From Plasmodiophora brassicae (taxonomy: Eukaryota; Endomyxa; Phytomyxea; Plasmodiophorida; Plasmodiophoridae), in assembly GCA_039704465.1 (NCBI GenBank), contig JASFAU010000003.1, positions 1,116,001 to 1,180,000 on the forward strand: a stretch of 64,000 bases of DNA, given 5' to 3'. Shown here piece after piece: positions 33,328 to 44,896 of this stretch. The notes under the pieces are model-generated. The model was not told where the DNA came from and did not search any database. It worked only from the letters and a program-made list of their open reading frames with translations. The position numbers and the translations under genes were made by a program. Position 1 is the stretch's first letter, and the number at the start of each line of letters is the position of its first letter.

Positions 33328-35402
33328 TTAGAATCCGTCGACCGTGTTCACCGAATCCTTGGGCCATGGCTGCTGGGCACCGCTTAGATCCAAACCTTCG
33401 TCGTCACTGTCGACATGGTCCAACGGCCTTGTCGGCCTCGTGTCGCCCTGGATATCCTTCTGAGCCTGTAACCCGCATTGGGAATCCGGACAGTGGCATC
33501 GTTCCCACTGACACAAACCTGATGTGGCGGCGCTTTCCCTCTTCGAAGATGCAGGACGGCAAACACTGCTATACCGATGAACACTGCAATGACGGTCAGT
33601 ACGAAGAACGCTGTGCCATTGGCTTTGCTAGACAGTAGTATCGAGCCTGTACACACCCAGGGGTTAGCACACGAACACACATGGCTTGCTCTGTCCACCC
33701 GCTGATGAAGTACCGAGAAGGCAGTTCATGCAGGCGAAGAAGTACAAACCGGCCGCCGTCCACCGATGCTGCTTCTCCCAGAGCGCCCTGCGCGTGTTTC
33801 GGAATATGGCAATGATGGGCTGGAGCAGGGCGACGATCTGGATGACGAGCCCGAAGACGCTGTGCAACGACTTGAAGTGGTTGCCACTCGGCACACTCGT
33901 TATGATGATGAACAGCCCGGTCATGGACATGACGACCGCCAGCGACATCAGGCCCCGGTGCCACATGAACCACCGCCTGTCGTCATCCTTGAAGAACCGG
34001 GCAATGCAGACGGCGACCGGGACGAGCACAGTCCATGCGATCATCATCAAGCTACCATGCGCCTTCCGAGCCGGGCTGTCGTCCACCTGCGAGGCCATTC
34101 AGCGACATTCCCCGTCGAACAGGGCCGCATCGTACCTGAACGGTCGACGACCGTCCCGATTTCCAGTCGATTCGGCGTTGCCCCCGATTATCGTGATCGT
34201 GCTGCGATACGGTCTGGGTATTCCCCATGGCCCAGATGACGAGCGACTGCCCATCAGGAGCGATGTCGAAGGCCGGGTTCTGCGCCTCGTTTAGCTTCAA
34301 CGGTCTCGCGAACTCCATCGTCACATCGCGACCGTTCAGCGTGCACGACGAGTCCTCGATGTCCTGTGCCGCCAGTTAGAGGCGTGGCAGGCGGCGCGCA
34401 TGCAGTCGACTGTTACGATGGCCAGGTCGGGCGGGTTGCTGCCCAGACGCCAAGGTCCCAGGACGCGTACGTCGACCCGTTTCTGGTCCAGATTGCAGAT
34501 CGCTGTCCAGGACCCGTCCATGCGACCGCTGGGAGAGAACCCTGTTGGCAAACGGCGCTGTCAGTCGACCAGGTTCAGCCGCTGTTGACGTGATCGATGA
34601 CCTATTGCCAGCCAGGCGGGGCGGTTCCCGACAACCTTGAAGGTGACCATGTCGGTGCTGGTCTCGAAACTGTACGTCAGCACCATCGTATCGCTCAGCC
34701 GCACCGTACCCTTCTGTGGTGGGTCGGAAACGCTCGCTCTTGCCTACGATCGGGTCACTATTGCCTGTCGTCTAGACAACGCGTTCATGTCGCTTACCTT
34801 GATCAACGGCTTTGCCTTGGGCACCCCGATCACTTCCTGATGGAACCCGTTGTGTTTCCCTGCATCTTACCGTCAGTACGACGATACCATGAACGTCGTC
34901 GTCGCTGGGTCCTACCCAGTTGCTGTGGCGGCAGCGGGTCCGTCCTCCAAGCGAGGATCAGGTTTGTCGGGCCCGATGGGTCGATGGCGACCTGCGACGC
35001 CGAGTCGGCATCGAGCGGCCGGCGAACCATCATGACGGTCGTGCCCACGTCTGTGGTCTTCACAGACGCGTCCGTGTACCTCGTGGCCGTATCGGCGAAG
35101 ACGGTGGCTTCGGGCCCCGAGTGTGCCAGCAGGACCCGGTAGACGCGCCGGCTGCCAACCATACCAATGAACGCATCGCTACCGAGCATGGCACCCGTCG
35201 GCGACACGCCGATCCCGATCCAGCTCACTGTTGGCGATCGCACCGTCATCGTCACCTCGAGCAGGCCGTCGTTGATGGACCATTCGACCTGGTGGCCTTC
35301 GCGGGTTGCGAATTGCCCATCCAGTGCATGGATCGACAGGGCCCCGAGCAGAACGGTGACAATTGGCACCCAGCGGCGAATGTACGGGCGATTCACGCCC
35401 AT
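33328..35402 (-). CDS. DOMON and cytochrome b561 transmembrane redox protein
   Basis: Signal peptide (RRWVPIVTVLLGALSIHALD) and a DOMON domain (VEWSINDGLLEVTMTVRSP, GIGVSPTGAMLGSDAFIGMV), then a probable second DOMON around 34770-34290 (GTVRLSDTMVLTYSFET; later FARPLKLNEAQNPAFDIAPD). A b561 core follows: HGSLMMIAWTVLVPVAVCIA, WFMWHRGLMSLAVVMSMTGL, HSVFGLVIQIVALLQPIIAI and KQHRWTAAGLYFFACMNCLL. Histidines in HG, WHRG, LHSVFG and EKQHRW are the expected four haem ligands. A further membrane span (GTAFFVLTVIAVFIGIAVFA) and a cytoplasmic acidic tail end at 33328. Family members move electrons across membranes for ferric or monodehydroascorbate reduction. The tail exon junction near 33400 is approximate. 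Confidence 0.85.
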
Positions 35403-35781
35403 GGCTCGCCGACAACGATGGGCCTAATATAGGATAATGGGGCGAATGTGTTGAGTCATACGCAACCAGTTTGCCTCCCGAGTCGCGTTGACTCATGGAA
35501 GGTGGACCACTTGATGCATCTCGGTTAACGGTACAATGGCTCAAGTTCTTCCAGGCGGGCACATGATAGGCGCTGAAAGATTGATGTACGTTACAGACCG
35601 ACGGGAGCGGCCTGGCGAATGGTCGAGACTGTTGGTTGCACACGACGAGCGAATCCGACGACGGTTCGATAGGTACTCGCGCGTTAGCTCGGGTCCTGCT
35701 TGGCAACGGATTCCCAGATTCATTGCGTACGATCGGGTCGATCTCGAATCTCGCCCATCGGCATTGTCGGGCCCCGTCGCC
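35403..35781. promoter_or_regulatory. Divergent upstream region of b561 and kinase genes
   Basis: 379 bases between the DOMON/b561 start and the preferred start of the TKL kinase. An earlier in-frame ATG at 35536 would shorten it to 133 bases and add 82 residues of low domain character to the kinase. I prefer ATG 35782 because its context (gtcgccATGGATG) is stronger. No defined element is seen. Confidence 0.35.
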
Positions 35782-38700
35782 ATGGATGAGGCCAGCAGGG
35801 ACCTGGCACCACCATCCGCGACAATGAACGCCTCTGAACAGTCCAGCGTGAACGACATCCGGAAGGCGGGCCACCTCAAGAAGCAGGGTTGGCCGGTCGT
35901 GCTGTCATCGTGGTTCTGGTTCGCCGTTAACGCGTGGACGTCTGCAGGAGGGGCCCGAGGCGGGCGTAAGAATTGGAAACGACGATGGGTCGTCCTGAAG
36001 TCCGAGTACATTTGTTATTTCGGGGAAAAGGAGAACGGCACCAGCGAGGATGGGCCTTGTCTGGGCGTCGTCCCATTGCGGGGCGCGAAGGTCTTTAGGC
36101 AGCGTGCCATGTCTGTCCAGCTTGCACCACCAAACGCATTTATGGCGCAGATCGTATCAGTGGAGGCCATTGCCGACGAGACCCAACTCGCCAGTGATAC
36201 ACCGCAGTCGACTTCGGCCGCTCAGTTGCCGACGACCTGCTACCAGTGCCACAAGGCGAACAGTTCTCGTATCCACTGCAAGAGTTGCCAGAACGTGTTC
36301 TGCGAAGCCTGTGCCGCCGAGAACCAGATGATTGGCGACAAGTAGGGCTATCTATTCCATCGGTGGCTCGTCCTCCAATCTAACGTGTCTATTGTAAGGG
36401 CGACGCGCGTCTGTTCGTTCTGTCGTCATCGTCACGCGGATGAGGATACGATTGCAATGGCCGCAACGGCCAGCAACATGGAGATCGGCAGTGTGGTAAG
36501 ACGTCGGCCCGTTCGTCGGGCGGTGACGCATCCCCTGACGACGGCTCCTCCGCATAGGTCGAAGTCGTGTACCGAGAGGCGAAGAACACGGTCTTCTTCA
36601 AGAAGGAGAAACCGCAGTACCTGTTCGCCATCAGGACCAAGGAGCGCGAGCTATGGCTGGCCGCTGAAGACGCACAAGAGAAAGCGGCCTGGGTGACCGC
36701 CATATCCGAAGTCATCGTCTCCTACAAGAAGGCGTTCAATAATGCGAATTCAGGTGCGGGTTCCCGTGCAGGATGACGTCCACGTTCGGTAACGTAACGA
36801 GGTTGCTCTTAGCAACGGCGGGGAACCAGGCCGAGAAGGAACAGAAACAGGACGGCAAGGCAACGGGAAGTCCCAGCCAGCAATGGGAGATCGACTACAA
36901 CCAGATCACGATTCTGGAGAAGATCGGCGATGGCGCGTTCGGAGAAGTGTTCAAGGGGCGACTATGGGGCACAGACGTCCGTCTAATACCCACTGCGTTC
37001 CCGCCTATCGTCTAATCGGTCGACTGCAGGTGGCCGTGAAGACGATCAAGGCGGATCAGGTCACTGAGTCAGTCGTCGACGATCTGAAGAAAGAGGTGTG
37101 CAGGATGTATAACGACTGTGGATTACGAGCGCGGCACTCACCATCGTTCCCGTCAGGTCGCCATCCTGTCCCAGCTCCGGCACCCGAACGTCGTCCTGTA
37201 CATTGGGGCATGCACGAAGCCGCCCAACGTCTGCATCGTCACCGAATGGTGTGATAAGGGGTCCCTCCACGACGTCCTGCACGACTCGTCGATTCCGCTC
37301 GACATCCAACGCATCGTCAGCCTCAGCGTCGGCATCGCTCAGGGTACCGCCATTGTTCGAAAGCCACGCCAGGAAACGATGGTTGATCACGGATCTCTCG
37401 TCATAGGCATTAATTACCTGCACAGCCTGGAACGTCGAATCATCCACCGGGACCTCAAGAGTCACAACGTGCTCGTCGACCGCAACTTCAACGTCAAAGT
37501 CGCCGACTTTGGTTTATCCCACGTCAGGTGAGCGGGGAGAGAGAGAGCCCCCATGGTGGTCCGCCGCCGTCTTTCTAACCCGTCCTGAACGTACTTGTTC
37601 AGGGAGTCGCTGACACAGCAGAACGGGACGTCGGCGTTGAACAACGACACCAATGGGCGCGCAAGGGCGAACGCGTTTACCGCCGCCGCGCCGCAGCAGC
37701 TGGGGGCGCCGGCCGACTTCCAGTCCATGAAGATCAACTCCGAGTCGATGGGCGGGCATTACGGCGTGTTCGGCACCCCTGAGTGGATGGCCCCCGAAAT
37801 CATGGAAGGCACCGCGTATAACCAGAAGGTTGCTGCCACCCCCGACCCGTCAGGGCCCCCTGTTTGGGACGCCCCTGCTTAACCATTCGTTGTTCAGGTC
37901 GACGTCTACAGTTTCGGGATCATGATGTCGGAGATCCTGACACGGAAGCTGCCGTTCCGGGACCAGGTAGCGGAGAGATTAGGGCGCGTCGTCATATATA
38001 TATAGGGCGTGCGACTCACGGGCAGCGTCCGGTGCACAGTACAAGATCAAGTCGTACATGGACGTGGTCGATGCCGTCCTCGACGATGGCGCCATGCCGA
38101 CCCTGCCGGGGTGGATCGGCCTGCGGCTCAAGCGCCTGATCGAGTCGTGCCTGTCCAGGAATTCGTCGGCGCGGCCGTCGTTCATGTCCATCATCCTCAA
38201 ACTAAGGTGCTGCGAACGTACCCGTGATATCGCGTCCCCTGTGATCCGTTGACGCTGTGTGTCCCGACCCGCAGGTCCATGTTCTCGGCGTCTCCTGCCG
38301 AGCTCTTCCAGACGTACGACCTGCCGCGATTGCACGACATGCTGGCGACTCCGGATCGGCACAACCAGGCGCTAGCTGCCAAGGAAATCGCATCGTTCAA
38401 ATTCGAACAAGAGTGCGGTGATGCCAACCGTCGGGGACGCCAACGCGGGCTGATCGGTACCGTGCAGGGCGTGCCCGGCTGGCTGCGATGACGACATTGT
38501 CATTCGTGAGATCGACATGGCCAAGCGCGTCTGCGCCCGATGCCGGTACAGCGCGGCGCATCACCAGAAGCTGGACGACGCCGTTGTGACTCAGTTCATC
38601 GGCAAGCTGACGGACATGCTGGCATCCAGCTCGGGCAAGGTCGTCCTGCCAGCCGTGGAAGCCTTGGAGCGGCTCATCACGGGCGGTCAGCGCAAGTCGT

Positions 38701-41700
38701 CCACCAAACTTCGCCAGGAGAACCTGAGCATCATCAAAGAGCGCAATGGGATCGAGCGTCTGCTCGGATTGGTATCGACGCGCCGACCACGTGCCCCCGT
38801 TCACGTGACGACAGCAACTAACCGTCTAACGCGCAGGTGTCGTCCCGATCGCCGCAGTTGAGCGAGGCGGCGTCCAGTTGCCTGATGCTGCTGATCGAGG
38901 ACCTGCCCGTGGACGACTCATCCTACAAGCAGCTGAAGGGGACATCGTTGCACGTCCTGTCGGCAATGATGGAGAAGGACATCGCGCAACGTCGTGATGA
39001 GAACGCCCAGATGACGGAACAGCTGCGGAACAAGGTGAAGACGTTCGAGACGCTACAGCGGTTGGTCCAGGCGGCACAGATCCAGCAGCAGCCCCCGTCG
39101 TCATCCGAGAATGTTCTGGAAGACAGGCCAATGCTGTCCAGGTGCGTGTGTCGCTCTCTGTGGAACGACGACGCGTCGCACCTGCTGATACATCGTCGCC
39201 CCGTTAGTTCGCAGCGACGACGACCAAAGTCTCCCGTGCAGGTCCCCGTCAATCCAGCAGCAACGCTGGCGACTGCCGCCGTTACCGACCAGTGGTCGGA
39301 CCAGGCAACGGTCGTGGCTGCTGTCGCGGCTGTGCCTGCGCCTGTTATCACTGTGCAGAAGCCGCCTGACGCGCCAGCACGACCCGATCCTGGGCCGCGT
39401 TTCACGTCGAAGGGGTCCACAGCGGTGGTGCGACCACCTGCCCGGGAGACTGCTCCCGACGACATGCCGATCGTGGCTCTAGACGAGACGCCGACCAACA
39501 ACCTGGACACGGCTTCGTCATCTGCGGTGCCGTCTGCATCGGTACCAAGCACGCCAGGCCCGAGTGACCCTGCTGACGACGATGGGACTGGGTCGCCGAG
39601 AAACACTGCTCCAGAGGTAACCCCCATCGCATGATACGCGCCCTGGCTAACGTGCCTGATCGCGTTCGTGGCAGGCGGTGCAACAGCTGGTGCGTCCCCA
39701 GACGCCCGATGTGCCACTGCCCGGCAGGTTCCAGCGAATATCGCCCGCCAACGGCGACTGGGTTTTCGTGCACGATGCCCAGCTGGGCGAATGGATCCTG
39801 AAGTACGTCATCGTCATGCCGTCTATGATCTGCGTGTTCCGGTCGTACGACGACGTCGAGCAGACACGACCGCCGGAAGCGACCGTCAACGCGTCCGTTC
39901 CGCCTGGCAAGCGACTGAAGTTCAAGGTACCCCGCCCTGGCCTGCTCGTCTGGCACTGCCCGGCGATGGCTGATCTGCGACCGGCAGACGGGTAGGAAAT
40001 TTAGGCAACCCTGGTGCTTCCACCTGTGCAGCCAGGGGCAGAAATGGTGGTTCTCGTTGCGATCCAGCCAGCACACCGAAATCTGGAGCGATGTCATCGT
40101 CCGACCACTCCTGCCGGTATGCAGGCGGCCGCTGCAACCGTACTCGGGTTATCAGATCCGCTGAGTGTGTCGTCGTTCAGGACGCGTTGCGAGAAGCTTT
40201 CGGGGCGACACAGCAGACGCTGTTGAGACCGGGCGGCAATAGCCCCCAGCTCAGCCCTAGGCTTGATGTCAGATCGTCCACCGCCTTGTTGGCTGGGTTT
40301 TAACGTGTTTGCGTGCCACAGGAAATGTCGGCCGATGACGCCGTGAACATCGAGGGCCCAAACAGGACACAGTCGGCTCAACCCATAGCAGCGCAGGCTC
40401 CCGGTGTTGCCTCCCCCGGTACTGTAGACCAACCTACGTCTGCTTTCGACCAGCCTATACCCGCTACCGAGCAGCCTGGCTCGCCTGCGGTTGCCGTCGA
40501 ACAGCCTGCACCTGCTGTCGAACAACCAGCGCCTGTCGTCGACCAGCCAGCGCCTGTCGTTGAGCAGCCAGCACCTGTCGTCGAACAACCAGCGCCTGTC
40601 GTGGAACAGCCGGTGCCTGTCGTCGAACAACCTGAACCTGTTGCAGAAGTGGCAAGCCCTGCTGTGGCAGAGGCGCCAAGGACAATGAGGACATCGGTGC
40701 CTGTCGTGCCTGCTCTGGAGGCTGCCTTCGATGCGCGCGGCACGTCGCTGGTGTCTCGCGGGAGCGCCGAGCACCCGGTCGTGGAGTTCGAGGAGGCGGA
40801 CACGTCGACGACGCAGCTACTTGATATCCCGATGCTGGAAGCGGAAGCGGAACCACTCGTCATGCAGTCGCCAGTGTCGATGGCCGCCAACTTGGAGTCG
40901 GCCACGTCCGCGTTCGGTTCCACCCTGTCGTTGGACGCGTTGGCCAAGGCGGACCAGGGCCCACCTGAATCGGAGGCGCTGGGTTCGTCGAAAGCTTCCG
41001 CAGATGCGGGCGCCACGAAGCGCTTGTCGACAGTGGCAGCAACCGATACCGGGGACAAGTCGCCCACCGTCGCGTTACCGACATCGTCCGACCGGCCGCA
41101 AGTGATCAATCAGGCGCCGGAACCTACTCCATCTGGCGCGCCAGCAACCCGTCGGGATACGTCGCCAGCACGGGACGTTCCCACACAGGAGCTCGTCTTA
41201 GAGCAGACGACGACGTCTGAGGCCGCTGGCGCACCACCATCAACGGAACCTCGATCTGTCGACGTCTCGCCAGTGCCGCTATCTTCCGAACCTGTCGCAG
41301 CATCATCATCTTCGCCAAACAGGCATGACGCGGCCCTATATATGTTTATTCCTAGGCTAACGATTGGTTCGATAGGCAACTGGAGCCAGCGAGCGCTGTG
41401 GCTCGTGCCCATGGTGTCGAGCCTGCTTCAAGGGACAGGCAAGTCTTCTCGTACTGTACGACATCTGGTTGCTGATCGTTGTGGCACAGCCCTGTGGTAT
41501 CGCCAAAGGAGGTCGCTGCCGGGAAATTCGTCAAGCGGTACATTGAAACGACTGGAGCCCGGTCACCCATGTTGAAGCCCAACCAGCGACTTCTGTCGCT
41601 ACGACCCGGTAGGAGAAGACTCTGTACGGCCATGGCGCCGGTTGTCATACTGGTGCACTCTATCTAGGCAACGAGCTCAGCAGGGGCAATGCGGCTCTCC

Positions 41701-42196
41701 GTCTAGCGGCGATGCCTGAGGTCACCAGCCTGCCGCCGACCTTCGTCGAGCAGTTCGGCAGACGGGACTGCTGGCATTACTCGTACCTGATCATGCCCGA
41801 TCGACTCAGCCAGCAATGGGTCGCCAAGTTCGTCGTTCTGCTGGGAGCCCAACCCATTCGTCTGATGGTCTACAACAGCCACAGTCGGTGTCGGGGTACT
41901 GGATGCATCCGAGGGCGCAACTGATCGTTGCATCGCCTACAGATGATCCCCCGCAGAAGCCCGTTAGCGAGCACCTTCTGGAAGAGGCATCGGCGGCGAC
42001 GTCGCAGGCCGTCGAGGCCTGCCTTGGATTCCCTGTCGAGTACGACGAGAAAATCGCGCTAGTTGTCAAGGAGAAACCAGCGCAGGCGAACACGACGGAA
42101 CCATCGCGACCGCTCCTGTTCCTGTGCGCCAGCGAGACCGACCGACACAAATGGCTGTCCCTCATCCAACGGGTCGTCGCCCTGTCCAGGGTCTGA
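35782..42196 (+). CDS. Giant PH/FYVE-TKL kinase with two further PH domains
   Basis: One long gene joined by more than 15 short introns. In order: first half of a PH domain (KAGHLKKQG, NWKRRWVVLKSEYICYF, about 35865-36110); a FYVE-type zinc finger (CYQC, CKSC, CEAC and, after intron 36342-36398, CSFC); second half of the PH domain (YLFAIRTKERELWLAAEDAQ then KAAWVTAI, about 36615-36710); a TKL kinase (IGDGAFGEVFKG, VAVKTIK, IIHRDLKSHNVLVD, VADFGLS, GTPEWMAPEI). The activation segment has an inserted Ala/Gln/Asn-rich loop of about 50 residues. Then comes a helical ARM-like region (38500-39100), a Pro-rich linker and a second PH domain (WILKYVIVMPSMICVFRSYD, then KWWFSLRSSQHTEIWSDVI, 39740-40130). 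A long disordered region with VEQPAPV repeats leads to a third PH domain (WVAKFVVLLGAQPIRLMVY, LFLCASETDRHKWLSLIQRV) ending at 42196. Continuity across 39928-39988, 40129-40180 and 40270-40321 is supported by in-frame splices; joins near 41330-41720 are less certain. Confidence 0.72.
40496..40644 (+). repeat. 21 bp coding tandem repeat (VEQPAPV)
   Basis: Seven copies of a 21-base unit encode the heptapeptide V-E/D-Q-P-A-P-V with minor changes in the disordered linker of the giant kinase. Third-position differences (CAG/CAA, GTC/GTT) show some age, unlike the THOC2 repeat. Confidence 0.88.
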
Positions 42197-42418
42197 CCCA
42201 ACCCAACATCTATTTCATATCGCGTCTATCGTATTACAGCGTATTATATTGCTGGATGCGATCGCCTATACACAAACGTGCTGCTGCTATGCTGGGAACG
42301 AATACTGCATGGTGGTTCGATGCGGATCTTCCATCCAACCCTGTCAATCCAAAGGGTTCGCGACGCTTTGTTTGGGAAAACAGCCGTCCGTCTGTATCAA
42401 GTGGCGTTGTTACCACAC

Positions 42419-43969
42419 CTACTGCTGCTGCTGCTGGGACCCAGTCTTGGCCGACTTTGGTGCCACTACGGTTGATACCCAGGATCTGCCCTGGGGCTTG
42501 ATGGCGCGTGGTCGGAACATTGCAACACGGAAAGCGCTGTCCAGGGCCCGCCCGACGAAATTCAAGGAGAAGCAGGTCGTCCAACCCGATGGGGTGTACA
42601 TGAACCGTGACGATGCGGCCATCATGGCGGTGCCCGTGCAGATCATGAGCATGGACAGAGACATGCCCAGGGCGCAGCGACCCAGTCGCTGGAGAATCGG
42701 GTCCATACTTGCGCCGTGTTCCGATCCGCTCGTCTGGCCCTGGACGTTGCGAACGGTCCAGTAGTAGCGCAGGACACCGAACAGGACGTGCAGGCCAACG
42801 GTCAATTGCAGGACGAAGATGGTGGCAGAAAGAATTTTGGCCACAAGGGGATCCATGTAGAAGATCGCCTGGAGGACGCTGAACGCTGTGTCTATCACAA
42901 TCGGGACGACGATCAGCAGGCCGAAGACGACGGGGTAATCGCCTCGCAGGATGCGGGTCAGCAGGCCGTTCGAGTCGAAGATACGAGACAGCTGCCGAAT
43001 CCACACCGACGCCGACAGCAGCGACGATGCAAAGCTCCATCCGCTAAGCTGCGATAGGAAGTATTCGAGGATCGGGAACGGCAGGTTCGGTGTGCTATAG
43101 TATCCGCCGATGGCCAGAACCACACCAGGCAGCGTCGACGTGAGCACCTCGATCGTCAGGACAGCATGTGGAAGACCGAGCGACTTTCGAACAAACGAGG
43201 CCAGTCGTCGTGACGTTCGGCTGACGTTTGGGACGACGCTTTTGTACTCGTCGTGAGTAATACGAAGATGCAAAGCAAGGTACGCGGCGGCCGTCACGCC
43301 GGATGCAACCATGACCAGGCTCGGCAGGATCCGGATGAACAGCTGGTAGTACCACGATGCGAATGTGGCTTCCCACACGTTGACGTCTGGCGTTATGGTG
43401 GCGTTCTGCCCCGGCGCACCTGCGATCAGCACGTCGTAGAAATCCCTGCTGGGCCCGATTCGCAGAAACAGCATCGGTAGGCCCCGGGTCTGGGCACCTT
43501 TCGTCCCGTCATTGCTGTACATGTTCAGGGATGGGACCACGTCCAGGACGGGCGCTAGCGACGCGCAAGCAACGAATCAGTGTACACCCTAGGCCCCTGC
43601 AGCAAGCGCCGCTGATCCCTTACCAATGACACCGGCCGCCCCGGTAGCGTACAGGGTTAGGTACTTGGTTTCGAGGGAGCACGCTCCTAACGTGGCCTCG
43701 GCCGTGGCGAGAATGATGTCTCCGGCTGCCTGCATGGCGATCGGCTTGCACATGTCATCCGTCAGGAGCACGACACGGCCGCTCCTGGGGCTGTTGGGAT
43801 CCCCGGGCTGGGGCCCGAGGAACGTCGTCACCGTCGCTGCGTACACGCTCAATCCAGCAAGCGAGCTTCCCGGTGCCGCTGATGGGAACGTAATCGCAGC
43901 ATCGACCGCGACCATGTCGACAGTCATCCACGCCCACCATAGGCACGGCAGCAACAACATTGACGACAT
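42419..43969 (-). CDS. Multi-pass membrane protein with PA-like ectodomain
   Basis: Exons 43969-43624 and 43554-42419 give 493 residues. Signal peptide MSSMLLLPCLWWAWMTVDMV. The extracellular part (SGRVVLLTDDMCKPIAMQAA, then TLYATGAAGVIAPVLDVVPS, then GLPMLFLRIGPSRDFYDVLI) has the shape of a protease-associated domain: a strand with Cys near the start, an AAGV strand-turn and a late P-hhhh strand. About seven hydrophobic spans follow: QLFIRILPSLVMVASGVTAA, HAVLTIEVLTSTLPGVVLAI, YPVVFGLLIVVPIVIDTAFS, ILSATIFVLQLTVGLHVLFG and MSLSMLMICTGTAMMAASS are the clearest. The cytosolic end is Gln-rich. The layout suggests a receptor-like 7TM protein. I cannot assign a family. An earlier in-frame ATG at 44053 is possible but would bury the signal peptide. 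Confidence 0.72.
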
Positions 43970-44217
43970 GCTATCGTGTCGAACGGGGCTGCCCTGACGC
44001 CCGTACGATTCGATCCGATACGCGATCGACCATCCGATCCGGTGTGTACCCATTGGTCGCTTAAGCCATGACCGGACTGATCCCGACGACTAATCACATT
44101 GTCAGACGCGTCGTACCGTCGTGAAACGCGCTGCCGACACTGCCTAATAGCGACGTTCGTGTCGCGTCCCGTTCCCTCGTAGTAAGCGTCCCCTTCCTGT
44201 CGGGACGTATCATTCCA

Positions 44218-44568
44218 ATGCCGCCGTTGCTGAACTCGTGCCTGTCGTTATGCCGCTCGGAGACGGTTCCGGTGACGGCACGTGCCGGATGCGGCCATCT
44301 TTGCCAGAGCCAATCGGCGTCTGAAGATCGCCGCAAGGATTGCTGTTGGTGCGTTTCGAGGCGTCGCTCAGGGCGCCGCAGTGGTGGTGGTGGTGGTGGC
44401 GACAACAGTACTCATTTCCCGGATCCGTTCGATGGTGAAGCCCTGCGAGCACCCGCGCCGAAGTCGTCCTGTGACACGTGCCTGTCCAGGCACGAGACCG
44501 TCCTCCGTGTCCTGGACCATGTCGAATTCCAGCGCAAACTCTCTGAGGAGGTCGTTGCCGAACTATAA
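44218..44568 (+). CDS. Small open frame, doubtful
   Basis: An intact frame of 116 codons from ATG 44218 ends with a protein-like segment (CDTCLSRHETVLRVLDHVEF, then QRKLSEEVVAEL). An overlapping frame (about 44295-44430) instead reads a basic helix and a Val-rich hydrophobic stretch (AQGAAVVVVVVATTVLISRI) typical of a membrane anchor. The real gene may therefore splice the membrane frame to the C-terminal frame. Neither version resembles a family I know. The GTG-run in the middle may simply be a microsatellite (44383-44400). Confidence 0.3.
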   Translation: MPPLLNSCLSLCRSETVPVTARAGCGHLCQSQSASEDRRKDCCWCVSRRRSGRRSGGGGGGDNSTHFPDPFDGEALRAPAPKSSCDTCLSRHETVLRVLDHVEFQRKLSEEVVAEL

Positions 44569-44896
44569 ACGAGCGCGGTACCGCCCCCCGTTTCTTCGTT
44601 ATCGTCACGTTAGGCTGGTACCCGACGATTGCATCAACGAAAGGGCGGCCTCACCTCACCGGGAGGCCGTTGCCTAACGGTCACACGCGTCCCAGCCGCG
44701 CCAGCCACGATACCGCACCGAGCATAGTATGCAGAGGAGCGCTCCGGACGACCCGAGCAACGCGCCCGTTGGTCATGAACCGGCACAGCGAGGCAAGGAA
44801 ACCTTGTGCCGGCTTGCGTCGGTCGGCGTCCTGGTTGGCAGGACAAGGGATCTCCCATTGTGCGATATGTAACCGTTGGCAGCGTAGACGACGTCC

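Noticed and set aside
40378..41109. Minus-strand frame with repeated CSTTGAG peptide
   Set aside because: Reverse reading of the VEQPAPV coding repeat in the giant kinase.
44383..44400. GTG trinucleotide run encoding poly-valine as a membrane span
   Set aside because: May be a microsatellite rather than a coding feature; no supported gene model uses it with confidence.
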